DNA of 55,497 bases from Hyphomicrobiales bacterium (lineage in GTDB: Bacteria > Pseudomonadota > Alphaproteobacteria > Rhizobiales > Beijerinckiaceae), in NCBI GenBank assembly GCA_019237205.1, contig JAFAHO010000422.1, positions 1 to 55,497 of the forward strand, read 5' to 3'. Both the position numbers and the translations under genes were made by a program. Below, in pieces: positions 27,460 to 34,867 of this stretch (its first letter is position 1; each line of letters opens with the position of its first letter). The notes beneath the pieces were generated by a model. It did no database searches and was not told where the DNA came from. It worked only from the letters and a program-made list of their open reading frames with translations.

Positions 27460-29817
27460 ATGAACTTCTTCCAGCGGTTCACCTTTCTTTTCTCCGCGCC
27501 GATGTTCGACGCCGACGATCTCGAGGGCCTCAGAGTCAACCAGATCATCGCGGCCATCGAGCGGATGGGCTTTCAGGTGATCAAGGCGCGCCGCCTCGAG
27601 GATGCGGAGATCGCGGTCCAGACCGACGCCGCCATCGGCCTCCTGGTCGTCGACTGGGGCAAGAAGGGGATCGAAGGAAAGGCCGCCTCGCTCATCAACC
27701 TGATGCGCAAACGCGGCCTCGACATGCCGATCGTCATCCTCGTCCGGCGCAAGCGCTTCGAGGACATTCCGGTCGAAGTGCTCGACTTCATCGACGGCTA
27801 CGTGTTCCTGGCCGAGGAGACGCCCGAATTCATCGCCAAGAACCTCGTGTCGCGCCTCAAGCAATATGCCGAGACGCTGAAGACGCCGTTCTTCGGCGCG
27901 CTCGTCGACTATGCGGAGGAGGGCAACCAGCTCTGGACCTGCCCCGGCCATAACGGCGGCATCTTCTATAGCCGCAGCCCCATCGGCCGAATCTTCATGG
28001 AGCATTTGGGCGAGGCGATTTTTCGCGACGACCTCGACAATTCGATCCTGGAGCTCGGCGACCTCCTGACCCACGAAGGGCCGGCGTTGCAGGCGCAGAA
28101 GGAGGCCGCAGTCATATTCGGGGCCGAAAAGACCTATTTCGTCCTCAACGGCACGTCGTCCTCCAACAAGATCGTGCTGACCAACCTCGTCGCCGAAGGC
28201 GACCTTGTCCTCTTCGACCGCAACAACCACAAGGCCGCGCATCAGGGCGCCCTCCTGATGGGCGGCGGCATTCCGATCTACCTATCGGCCGACCGCAACG
28301 CCTATGGCCTCATCGGCCCCATCCGCCCAGAGGATCTGGACGAGAAAGCGATCCGCGAGCGCATCCGGACGAATCCCCTGATCGAAGACAAGGACGCCTG
28401 GAAGCGCGAGCGCCCGTTCCGCGTCGCGGTGATCGAACAATGCACCTACGACGGCACGATCTACGACGCCGAGCGCATTGTCGAGCGGATCGGGCATCTC
28501 TGCGACTATGTGATGTTCGACGAGGCTTGGGCGGGCTTCATGAAGTTTCATCCGCTCTACGAGCGGCGCTTCGCCATGGGCCTGACCGGCCTCAACGAGA
28601 ACTCGCCGGGCGTCGTTGCGACCCAGTCGACCCACAAGCAGCTTGCCAGCTTCTCGCAGGCCTCGCAGATCCATGTGCGCGACCGGCACATCAAGGGGCA
28701 GCGGCGACGGGTCGAGCACCGACGCTTCAATGAAGGCTTCATGCAATACGCGTCGACTTCGCCTTTCTATCCGCTGTTTGCGTCGCTCGACGTCGGCGCG
28801 CAGATGATGAAGGGCCGCTCGGGCGAAGTGCTGTGGGACGACACGATCCGACTCGGCATCGAATTGCGCAAGAAATTGCGCGCGGTCCGGAGGGAATTCG
28901 AGGAGAAGGAGCGCGACCCCGCGCGGCGCTGGTTCTTTGATCCCTTCGTCCCCGATCGCGTGTCGATCCGCGACGCCGCACAGGAGGGCGCGGCCCACGA
29001 CGTGCCCTGGGAAGCCGTGTCGACCGACCTTCTCGCCCGCGACCCCCGCTATTGGACGCTCGCGCCGGATCAGGCCTGGCATGGCTTCGCCGCGGTCGAA
29101 GACGCCTTCGCCATCACCGATCCGGCCAAGCTCACTTTGCTGACGCCTGGCTTCGACCGCAGGACGGGACACTACGAAGCGCATGGAATCCCTGCGCCGG
29201 TGGTCGTCCAGTATCTGCGCGAGAACCGCGTGGTCGCCGAGAAGAACGACCTCAATTCGATGCTGTTTCTGTTGACCCCAGGCGTCGAGTCGAGCAAGGC
29301 CGGCACGCTGGTCTCGGCGCTCGTCGCCTTCAAGCGGCTGCATGACGACAATGTCCCGCTCGAGGATGCGATGCCGGAATTCGTCGCCAAACGCCCCAGG
29401 CGCTATCGCGGCAGGCGGCTCAAGGACCTTTGCGCCGAGATGCACGCCTTCTTCCGCGACCACGATGTGAGCGGACTGCAAAAGGCGCAATTCGCCATGA
29501 AGCATATTCCCGACATGGCGATGACGCCGCGCGAGGCGTCACGCCATCTCGTGCGCAATTCCGTCGACTATGTGCCGCTCGACAAGCTCGAGAGACGGAT
29601 CGCGACGACCCTTTTTGTCGTTTATCCGCCGGGCATCGCGACAATCGTTCCCGGCGAGAGGCTTGACGAGCGCGCACGGCCGATGATCGACTACCTGAAG
29701 ATGTTCGAGAAGAGCTCTAACGTTTTCCCCGGCTTTGAAGCGGAAATCCAGGGGCTCTATCGCGAAACCGACGAATCCGGCGCCATTCGGTTCTATACCT
29801 ATGTCGTCAGGGAGTGA
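27460..29817 (+). CDS. PLP-dependent basic amino acid decarboxylase (Orn/Lys/Arg decarboxylase, group III)
   Basis: A 785-residue enzyme of the large bacterial ornithine/lysine/arginine decarboxylase family. The N-terminal ~130 residues form the receiver-like wing domain (AIGLLVVDWGKK, MPIVILVRRKRFEDIP). The PLP domain has WTCPGHNGGIFY, FVLNGTSSSNKIV, VMFDEAWAGFMKFHP and the Schiff-base Lys393 in STHKQL. The C-terminal domain ends near YVPLDKLERRIATTLFVVYPPGIATIVPGERL. It makes a polyamine (putrescine, cadaverine or agmatine) plus CO2; which one cannot be decided here. The GNAT acetyltransferase 18 bases downstream may act on the amine product or may be unrelated. Confidence 0.9.
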   Translation: MNFFQRFTFLFSAPMFDADDLEGLRVNQIIAAIERMGFQVIKARRLEDAEIAVQTDAAIGLLVVDWGKKGIEGKAASLINLMRKRGLDMPIVILVRRKRFEDIPVEVLDFIDGYVFLAEETPEFIAKNLVSRLKQYAETLKTPFFGALVDYAEEGNQLWTCPGHNGGIFYSRSPIGRIFMEHLGEAIFRDDLDNSILELGDLLTHEGPALQAQKEAAVIFGAEKTYFVLNGTSSSNKIVLTNLVAEGDLVLFDRNNHKAAHQGALLMGGGIPIYLSADRNAYGLIGPIRPEDLDEKAIRERIRTNPLIEDKDAWKRERPFRVAVIEQCTYDGTIYDAERIVERIGHLCDYVMFDEAWAGFMKFHPLYERRFAMGLTGLNENSPGVVATQSTHKQLASFSQASQIHVRDRHIKGQRRRVEHRRFNEGFMQYASTSPFYPLFASLDVGAQMMKGRSGEVLWDDTIRLGIELRKKLRAVRREFEEKERDPARRWFFDPFVPDRVSIRDAAQEGAAHDVPWEAVSTDLLARDPRYWTLAPDQAWHGFAAVEDAFAITDPAKLTLLTPGFDRRTGHYEAHGIPAPVVVQYLRENRVVAEKNDLNSMLFLLTPGVESSKAGTLVSALVAFKRLHDDNVPLEDAMPEFVAKRPRRYRGRRLKDLCAEMHAFFRDHDVSGLQKAQFAMKHIPDMAMTPREASRHLVRNSVDYVPLDKLERRIATTLFVVYPPGIATIVPGERLDERARPMIDYLKMFEKSSNVFPGFEAEIQGLYRETDESGAIRFYTYVVRE

Positions 29818-29835
29818 TTCGGTCCCGGGTCGAGG

Positions 29836-30426
29836 ATGGACGCCAAAGTGAATCCAGCGGCGGAGGCTCAAGCCGAGCGGCGGCAGGCACACGCGGTCAT
29901 CGTGCGCAATTCGCGCGACGGCGACGTTCCCGCCATGCTCGCGATCTATCTGCATCACATTCGCCGCGGGGTCGACCCCGGCATCGAGGAGAACGAATTC
30001 GAGACGCCCGACGCCGAGGACCTCAAGCGCCGGCGGAAGTCGATGCAGCGGCGCAAAATGCCCCACATCCTCGCCGATGACGGGGGCGTGGTCGTCGGCT
30101 ACGCCTACGCGGTGCCGTTCCGCAAGCGCCCGGCCTACCGGTACTGCGTCAAGCATTCGATCTACGTGAACAACGATCATCTGCGTCGCGGCATCGGCCG
30201 CCTCTTGATGAGCGCGCTGATCGACAGCTGCGCGGCGGCCGGATTCCGGCAAATGATCGGCTATATCGATGCGGCTAACCGCGCTTCGCTCGCGCTCCAC
30301 GAAGCCTTCGGCTTCCGCCAGGTCGGCTATCTGCCCTCGGTCGGCTACAAATTCGGCCACTGGACGGACACCATCATGGTCCAGCGTTCGCTCGGTCCCG
30401 GCGCTACCGAGCCGCCCAAGAGCTGA
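29836..30426 (+). CDS. GNAT family N-acetyltransferase (phosphinothricin acetyltransferase-like)
   Basis: A 196-residue acyltransferase. After about 22 leader residues comes the GNAT core VIVRNSRDGDVPAMLAIYLHHI, strand GVVVGYAYAVPFRKRPAYRY, the acetyl-CoA loop LRRGIGRLLMSALI (about 118-131), and NRASLALHEAFGFRQVGYL with the Asn/Tyr-type C-terminal motif. The arrangement HSIYVNNDHLRRGIG is typical of the Pat/Bar and MnaT group that acetylates small amines and amino acid analogues. Only 18 bases separate it from the decarboxylase gene, so co-transcription is likely. Confidence 0.88.
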   Translation: MDAKVNPAAEAQAERRQAHAVIVRNSRDGDVPAMLAIYLHHIRRGVDPGIEENEFETPDAEDLKRRRKSMQRRKMPHILADDGGVVVGYAYAVPFRKRPAYRYCVKHSIYVNNDHLRRGIGRLLMSALIDSCAAAGFRQMIGYIDAANRASLALHEAFGFRQVGYLPSVGYKFGHWTDTIMVQRSLGPGATEPPKS

Positions 30427-30587
30427 CGGCCGGTTCTCACCGCCTCGCCGCAGCCGGCGTGGTCAGAAACGCCGCCAGATCGTCGGGTCTGGCTGCGCTT
30501 CGCGCCTCGCCAGAATCGCAATTAAGCGCCGCCGGAATCCCCGGAATCCTTTCTTTGCAGGGCCGCCGCGCCGCTTGTGTACGCCGA

Positions 30588-30622
30588 TTGTGCAACTGCT
30601 CACTGAGTGAACGGTTACACAA
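30588..30622 (+). promoter_or_regulatory. 35-bp near-perfect palindrome, probable enhancer/operator of the nitrate operon
   Basis: The sequence begins TTGTGCAAC and ends GGTTACACAA, with TCACT-G-AGTGA at the centre (30600-30610). Of 17 symmetrical base pairs, 14 are Watson-Crick, one is G-T and two are A-C. Its centre is about 85 bases upstream of the -24 element of the sigma-54 promoter, a normal distance for an NtrC-type activator site. It does not match the NtrC consensus well, so the protein that binds it is not known. Confidence 0.65.
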
Positions 30623-30688
30623 GGCGCCTCTTCCTTCGCCTCACTCTCCGAACGTTTGAAAAGACAGCGATTCGTGAGCCCACGCGGT

Positions 30689-30703
30689 TGGCACGTCTCT
30701 TGC
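30689..30703 (+). promoter_or_regulatory. Sigma-54 (RpoN) promoter of the nitrate assimilation operon
   Basis: TGGCACG-TCTC-TTGC matches the -24/-12 consensus TGGCACG-N4-TTGCW at every defined base but the last, with GG (30690-30691) and GC (30702-30703) at the right distance. The transcript should start near 30714-30716, leaving a leader of about 120 bases before narK. Sigma-54 control of nitrate assimilation through NtrC is well known. Confidence 0.85.
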
Positions 30704-30799
30704 GGCGCTGCCGACCAAACAGGCTTCGGACAGAGGTCCAAGGTGGGGCGCTCCCAGCAAAGTTGCAGATTTCTCGGCGCCGGTCTTCGCGAGCGCTTT

Positions 30800-30822
30800 C
30801 GCGCCTCGGCGCGGGGCTTTTT
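30800..30822 (+). terminator. Terminator-like hairpin in the narK leader (possible attenuator)
   Basis: CGCGCC (30800-30805) and GGCGCG (30808-30813) form a G/C-only stem, followed by GGGC and five Ts (30818-30822). It ends only three bases before the narK ribosome binding site GGAG. A terminator here, inside the leader of a sigma-54 transcript, suggests attenuation. An overlapping larger fold (CGCGA/TCGCG, 30789-30804) could compete with it. Confidence 0.5.
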
Positions 30823-30836
30823 ATGGAGCGCATGCC

Positions 30837-32063
30837 ATGACATCAGAGTACAAGACGACGCCAGGGGCCGCCCGGCGCGCCCTCTGGCTGTCAACGATCG
30901 CCTTCACCCTCTGCTTCGCCGTCTGGACGATCTTCGCGATCATCGGCGTCCGCCTCAAGCAGGAACTCGGTCTCAGCGAGACCCAGTTCGGCTTGCTTGT
31001 GGGGACGCCGATCCTGACCGGGTCGCTGGTTCGGATGCTGCTCGGCGTTTGGACGGCGCGCTATGGCGGCCGCCTCGTCTACACCCTGACGATGCTCGCA
31101 GCCTCGCTCGCGACGTTTCTGCTCGCCCTCGCCCGTACTTATCCGGAAACGATCCTCGCAGCGCTCGGCGTCGGCCTCGCGGGCGGCTCCTTCGCAGTTG
31201 GCGTGGCGTACGTCTCGCCCTTCTTCCCGCCGGATAAGCAGGGCGCGGCGCTCGGCGTGTTCGGCGCTGGCAATGTCGGCGCCGCGCTGACCAAATTCCT
31301 CGCGCCCTTCGTGCTCGTCGCCTTCGGCTGGCAGACGGTGGCCGAGATCTGGGCGGCAGTGCTGGCGGTCATGGCGGTGGTTTTCTGGTTCTCGACCGAG
31401 GACGATCCGGCCTTTGCGGCGCGCAAGGCTATGCATGCGGCGCGCAAATCCTTTGCGCAAGAATTCGCGCCGCTAAAGAATGCGCAAGTCTGGCGCTTCT
31501 CGCTCTACTACTTCTTCGCTTTCGGCGGCTTCGTCGCGCTCTCGCTCTGGTTGCCGCGCTACCTCATCGGCGCTTACGGCTTCGGCATCGAGGCGGCGGG
31601 CATGCTGGCGGCCGCCTATTCGATCCCCGGCAGCCTGTTCCGCGCCTATGGCGGCTTCCTGTCCGACCGCAGAGGCGCGCGCAGGGTGATGTACGCCATG
31701 CTGTCCGTGGCGGTGGTGGCGACAGCGATCCTGTCCTTCCCGGTCGCGGCGCCCGTCTTCATCGCCGTGCTGTTCGCGCTTGGCTTCGTGATGAGTCTCG
31801 GCAAGGCCGCCGTCTACAAACACATTCCTGCATATTATCCGCGGAACGTTGGCGCGGTCGGCGGGGTCGTCGGCATGATCGGGGGCTTGGGCGGCTTCGT
31901 CATGCCGATCATCTTCGGCTGGCTCAAGGACACGACCGGCCTCTGGCAGAGCTGCTTCATGCTGCTCTTCGCCATCGTCGTCGTCTCCATGACCTTGATG
32001 CACCTTTCCATCCGCCAGATGAACCGCGCGGCGAACACGCCCAGCGCCGTTCCCGCAGAATAA
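30837..32063 (+). CDS. narK: Nitrate/nitrite transporter, MFS NarK/NasA family
   Basis: A 408-residue major facilitator protein with 12 predicted membrane helices. Nitrate-porter features include FAVWTIFAIIGVRLKQELGLSETQFGLLVGTPILTGSLVRMLLGVW (about residues 25-71; the Arg in SLVRM lines the substrate path), the nitrate signature-like GLAGGSFAVGVAYVSPFFPPDKQGAALGVFGAGNVGAA, and GSLFRAYGGFLSDRRGARRV in the second half with the matching Arg. It is the first gene of the operon and brings in the nitrate reduced by NasA. The ATG follows GGAG by nine bases. Confidence 0.92.
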   Translation: MTSEYKTTPGAARRALWLSTIAFTLCFAVWTIFAIIGVRLKQELGLSETQFGLLVGTPILTGSLVRMLLGVWTARYGGRLVYTLTMLAASLATFLLALARTYPETILAALGVGLAGGSFAVGVAYVSPFFPPDKQGAALGVFGAGNVGAALTKFLAPFVLVAFGWQTVAEIWAAVLAVMAVVFWFSTEDDPAFAARKAMHAARKSFAQEFAPLKNAQVWRFSLYYFFAFGGFVALSLWLPRYLIGAYGFGIEAAGMLAAAYSIPGSLFRAYGGFLSDRRGARRVMYAMLSVAVVATAILSFPVAAPVFIAVLFALGFVMSLGKAAVYKHIPAYYPRNVGAVGGVVGMIGGLGGFVMPIIFGWLKDTTGLWQSCFMLLFAIVVVSMTLMHLSIRQMNRAANTPSAVPAE

Positions 32064-32081
32064 GCGCAAGGACCTCATGAA

Positions 32082-34532
32082 ATGACCAGGAAACTTGTCA
32101 TCGTCGGCAACGGCATGGCGCCAGGGCGCATGCTGGAGCATCTCGTCGACGCAGCGCCCGGCCGCTATCAGGTGACGATCTTCAACGCCGAGCCGCGCGT
32201 CAACTACGACCGCATCATGCTCTCCCCTGTCCTCTCCGGAGAGAAGGGGTACGAAGAGATCGTGATCCATGGCGATGGCTGGTACGTCAAGAACGGCATC
32301 ACGCTCTACAAGGGGCACAAGGTTGCGACGATCGACCGCGCGGCGAAGACGGTCACCTCCGAGCCGGGCGTGGTCGAACCTTACGACAAGCTAGTGATCG
32401 CGACCGGTTCCGTGCCCTTCATCCTGCCTGTGCCGGGCCGCGGTCTGCCGGGCGTCTTGACCTATCGCGACCTCGACGATGTGAACGCCATGCTGCTTGC
32501 GGCGCAATCGCGGGCCAAGGCGGTCGTCATCGGCGGCGGCCTGCTCGGCCTAGAGGCCGCGGCGGGCCTCAAGATGCGCGGCATGGACGTGACGGTCGTG
32601 CATCTCATGCCGACGCTGATGGAGCGCCAGCTCGACGAGGCCGCCGGTTATCTGCTCGAGCGCGCCGTCGAGGAACGCGGCATCAAGGTGATGACGAAAG
32701 CGAGCACCAAAGCGATCCTCGGAAAGGACAGGGTCGAGGGCGTCGAGCTTGCGGACGGCACGGTGATTCCCGCGACGCTGGTCGTGATGGCGGCGGGCAT
32801 CCGGCCGAACGCAGGGCTGGCGAAGGCGGCGGGGCTGACCGTCAATCGCGGCATCGTCGTCGACAAGTTCATGGCGACGTCCGACCCCGACATTCTCGCT
32901 CTCGGCGAATGCGTCGAGGTCGAGGGCCATGTCTACGGCCTCGTCGCGCCGCTCTACGAGATGGCGCGGGTGGCTGGGGCGAAGCTCGCGGGCGAGGAGA
33001 CGACCGGCTTCGCCCATTCCGATACGCCGACCAAGCTCAAGGTCACCGGCATTGACCTCTATTCGATCGGCGATTTCGCCGACGGCGAGGATCGGGAGGA
33101 GATCGTTCTGCGCGACGCCGCCGCGGGGGTCTATAAGCGCATCATCCTGCGCGACGACAAGATCATCGGCACGGTGCTGTTCGGCGAGACGTCCGACGGC
33201 GCCTGGTTCAACGACCTCAAGAAAAAGGCCGTCAACATCTCCGACATGCGCGAGACGTTGATCTTCGGCCGGGCGTATCAGGGGGGCGCCCCCCTGGACC
33301 CTATGGCGGCCGTTGCAGCCTTGCCGGATGATGCAGAAATCTGCGGCTGCAACGGCGTACGCAAGGGCAAGATCGTTGGCGCGATCAAGGCGAAGGGCAT
33401 CACGACGCTCGAACAGGTGCGCGCGCACACGAAAGCCTCCGCCTCGTGCGGCACCTGCACGCATCTTGTCGAACAGGTCATAGCGCTCACCCTCGGCGAT
33501 GCCTACAATCCCGCGGCGGTCCAGCCGATGTGCGGCTGCACCACGCTCAGCCACAATGACGTGCGGCGGCTCATCAAGGCCAAGAGCCTGAAGACGATCC
33601 CGGCTGTCATGCAGCAGCTCGAATGGACGAGCTCGGGCGGCTGCCACAAGTGTCGCCCAGCGCTCAACTACTATCTCGTCGCCGACTGGCCGAATGAATA
33701 CGCCGACGATTACCAGTCGCGCTTCATCAACGAGCGCGCGCACGCCAACATCCAGAAGGACGGGACCTATTCCGTCGTTCCGCGCATGTGGGGCGGCGTG
33801 ACGAGCGCGAGCGAATTGCGCGCGATCGCGGATGTGGTCGACAAGTTCGCGATCCCGACCGTCAAGGTGACCGGCGGCCAGCGCATCGACTTGCTCGGCG
33901 TCGTCAAGGAGGACCTGCCCGGCGTCTGGGCCGAGCTCGGCAAGGCGGGCTTCGTCTCGGGCCACGCTTATGCGAAGGGCATCCGCACGGTGAAAACCTG
34001 CGTCGGCTCCGACTGGTGCCGCTTCGGCACGCAGGATTCAACCGGCCTCGGCGTCCGCATCGAGAAATTCATGTGGGGCTCGTGGACGCCGGCCAAGGTC
34101 AAGATGGGCGTCTCCGGCTGTCCGCGCAATTGTGCGGAGGCGACCTGCAAGGACGTCGGCGTCATCTGCGTCGATTCCGGCTACGAGATCCATTTCGCCG
34201 GCGCGGCCGGACTCGACATCAAGGGCGCCGAAGTGCTCGGCCTCGTAAACACCGAGGACGAAGCGCTCGAACATATTGTCGCGCTCGTGCAGATGTATCG
34301 CGAACAGGCGCACTATCTCGAGCGCATCTACAAATGGGCGAGGCGCATCGGGATCGGGGAGATCCGGCGGCAGATCATGCAGGATACGGAGAAGCGCAGA
34401 GGCTATTTCGCCCGCTTCGTCTACAGCCAGAAATACGCGCAGGTCGATCCGTGGACCGAGCGGGTCTCGGGCAAGGACAAGCACGAGTTCATGCCGATGG
34501 CGACGATCGGCCTGGCGCAGGCGGCGGAGTAG
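32082..34532 (+). CDS. nirB: NAD(P)H nitrite reductase, large subunit
   Basis: An 816-residue cytoplasmic enzyme that reduces nitrite to ammonium. Domains in order: FAD/NAD(P) reductase part (1-400; KLVIVGNGMAPGRMLEHL, VVIGGGLLGLEAAAGL), BFD-like [2Fe-2S] part with CGCNGVRKGKI and CGTC, a second Cys cluster (PMCGCTTLSHNDV, SGGCHKCRP), and the sirohaem/[4Fe-4S] sulfite reductase-like half (550-800) with the four ligands in CVGSDWC and CPRNC. Eighteen bases separate it from narK and six from nirD. All cofactor ligands are in place. Confidence 0.96.
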   Translation: MTRKLVIVGNGMAPGRMLEHLVDAAPGRYQVTIFNAEPRVNYDRIMLSPVLSGEKGYEEIVIHGDGWYVKNGITLYKGHKVATIDRAAKTVTSEPGVVEPYDKLVIATGSVPFILPVPGRGLPGVLTYRDLDDVNAMLLAAQSRAKAVVIGGGLLGLEAAAGLKMRGMDVTVVHLMPTLMERQLDEAAGYLLERAVEERGIKVMTKASTKAILGKDRVEGVELADGTVIPATLVVMAAGIRPNAGLAKAAGLTVNRGIVVDKFMATSDPDILALGECVEVEGHVYGLVAPLYEMARVAGAKLAGEETTGFAHSDTPTKLKVTGIDLYSIGDFADGEDREEIVLRDAAAGVYKRIILRDDKIIGTVLFGETSDGAWFNDLKKKAVNISDMRETLIFGRAYQGGAPLDPMAAVAALPDDAEICGCNGVRKGKIVGAIKAKGITTLEQVRAHTKASASCGTCTHLVEQVIALTLGDAYNPAAVQPMCGCTTLSHNDVRRLIKAKSLKTIPAVMQQLEWTSSGGCHKCRPALNYYLVADWPNEYADDYQSRFINERAHANIQKDGTYSVVPRMWGGVTSASELRAIADVVDKFAIPTVKVTGGQRIDLLGVVKEDLPGVWAELGKAGFVSGHAYAKGIRTVKTCVGSDWCRFGTQDSTGLGVRIEKFMWGSWTPAKVKMGVSGCPRNCAEATCKDVGVICVDSGYEIHFAGAAGLDIKGAEVLGLVNTEDEALEHIVALVQMYREQAHYLERIYKWARRIGIGEIRRQIMQDTEKRRGYFARFVYSQKYAQVDPWTERVSGKDKHEFMPMATIGLAQAAE

Positions 34533-34537
34533 ATGTC

Positions 34538-34867
34538 ATGAGCCTCATCGAAATCGGCAAACTCTCCGACATCCCGCGGCAGGGCGCGCGCTGCGTGATC
34601 ACGCCGACCGGCAGGATCGCAGTCTTCCGCACCGCGGAGGATCATATCTTCGCGCTGGAGGACCGTTGCCCGCACAAGGGCGGCCCGTTGAGCCAGGGAA
34701 TCGTGCATGGCGGCGCCGTCACCTGCCCGCTGCACAATATGGTCATCTCGCTCGAGTCCGGCCACGCGATGGGCGCGGACGAAGGTTGGGTCCGCACCTT
34801 CCCGCTCGAGCTCGACGGCGAGACAATCCTCATCGACTCGGCCTCCCTCGCAGCGCTCGCCGCCTGA
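34538..34867 (+). CDS. nirD: NAD(P)H nitrite reductase, small subunit (Rieske-type)
   Basis: A 109-residue Rieske-fold partner of NirB. It contains CPHKGGPLSQG (about residues 46-56) and CPLHN (66-70), so both the Cys and His positions of the [2Fe-2S] ligand set are kept. Some NirD proteins lack the cluster; this one has the ligands. ATG 34538 lies six bases after nirB; the stop codon shares a base with the start of nasA. Confidence 0.92.
   Translation: MSLIEIGKLSDIPRQGARCVITPTGRIAVFRTAEDHIFALEDRCPHKGGPLSQGIVHGGAVTCPLHNMVISLESGHAMGADEGWVRTFPLELDGETILIDSASLAALAA

Larger units (their letters stand above)
30427..30836. other. Control region of the nitrate assimilation operon
   Basis: No gene is seen in these 410 bases. 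From left to right they hold: the end of the GNAT gene's transcript, the 35-bp palindrome, the sigma-54 promoter, a leader with a small hairpin GGAC-AGAG-GTCC (30727-30738), and the terminator-like hairpin before narK. Confidence 0.7.

Noticed and set aside
27460-30426. Decarboxylase and acetyltransferase as part of the NRPS-like pathway (supply of a diamine monomer)
   Set aside because: They lie more than 10 kb away behind an unrelated operon; nothing in the sequence links them.
30588-30622. NtrC binding site of the classic GCAC-N7-GTGC type
   Set aside because: The dyad is real but its half-sites do not give the expected GCAC/GTGC spacing, so I list it as an operator without naming the protein.
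30714-30836. ANTAR (NasT/NasR-type) dual-hexaloop target in the narK leader
   Set aside because: Small loops with A and G at suitable places exist (AGAG, AAAGTT), but the stems are too short or mismatched to support the motif.
32550-33965. Long minus-strand open frame inside nirB
   Set aside because: Antisense shadow; nirB cofactor motifs make the plus-strand reading certain.
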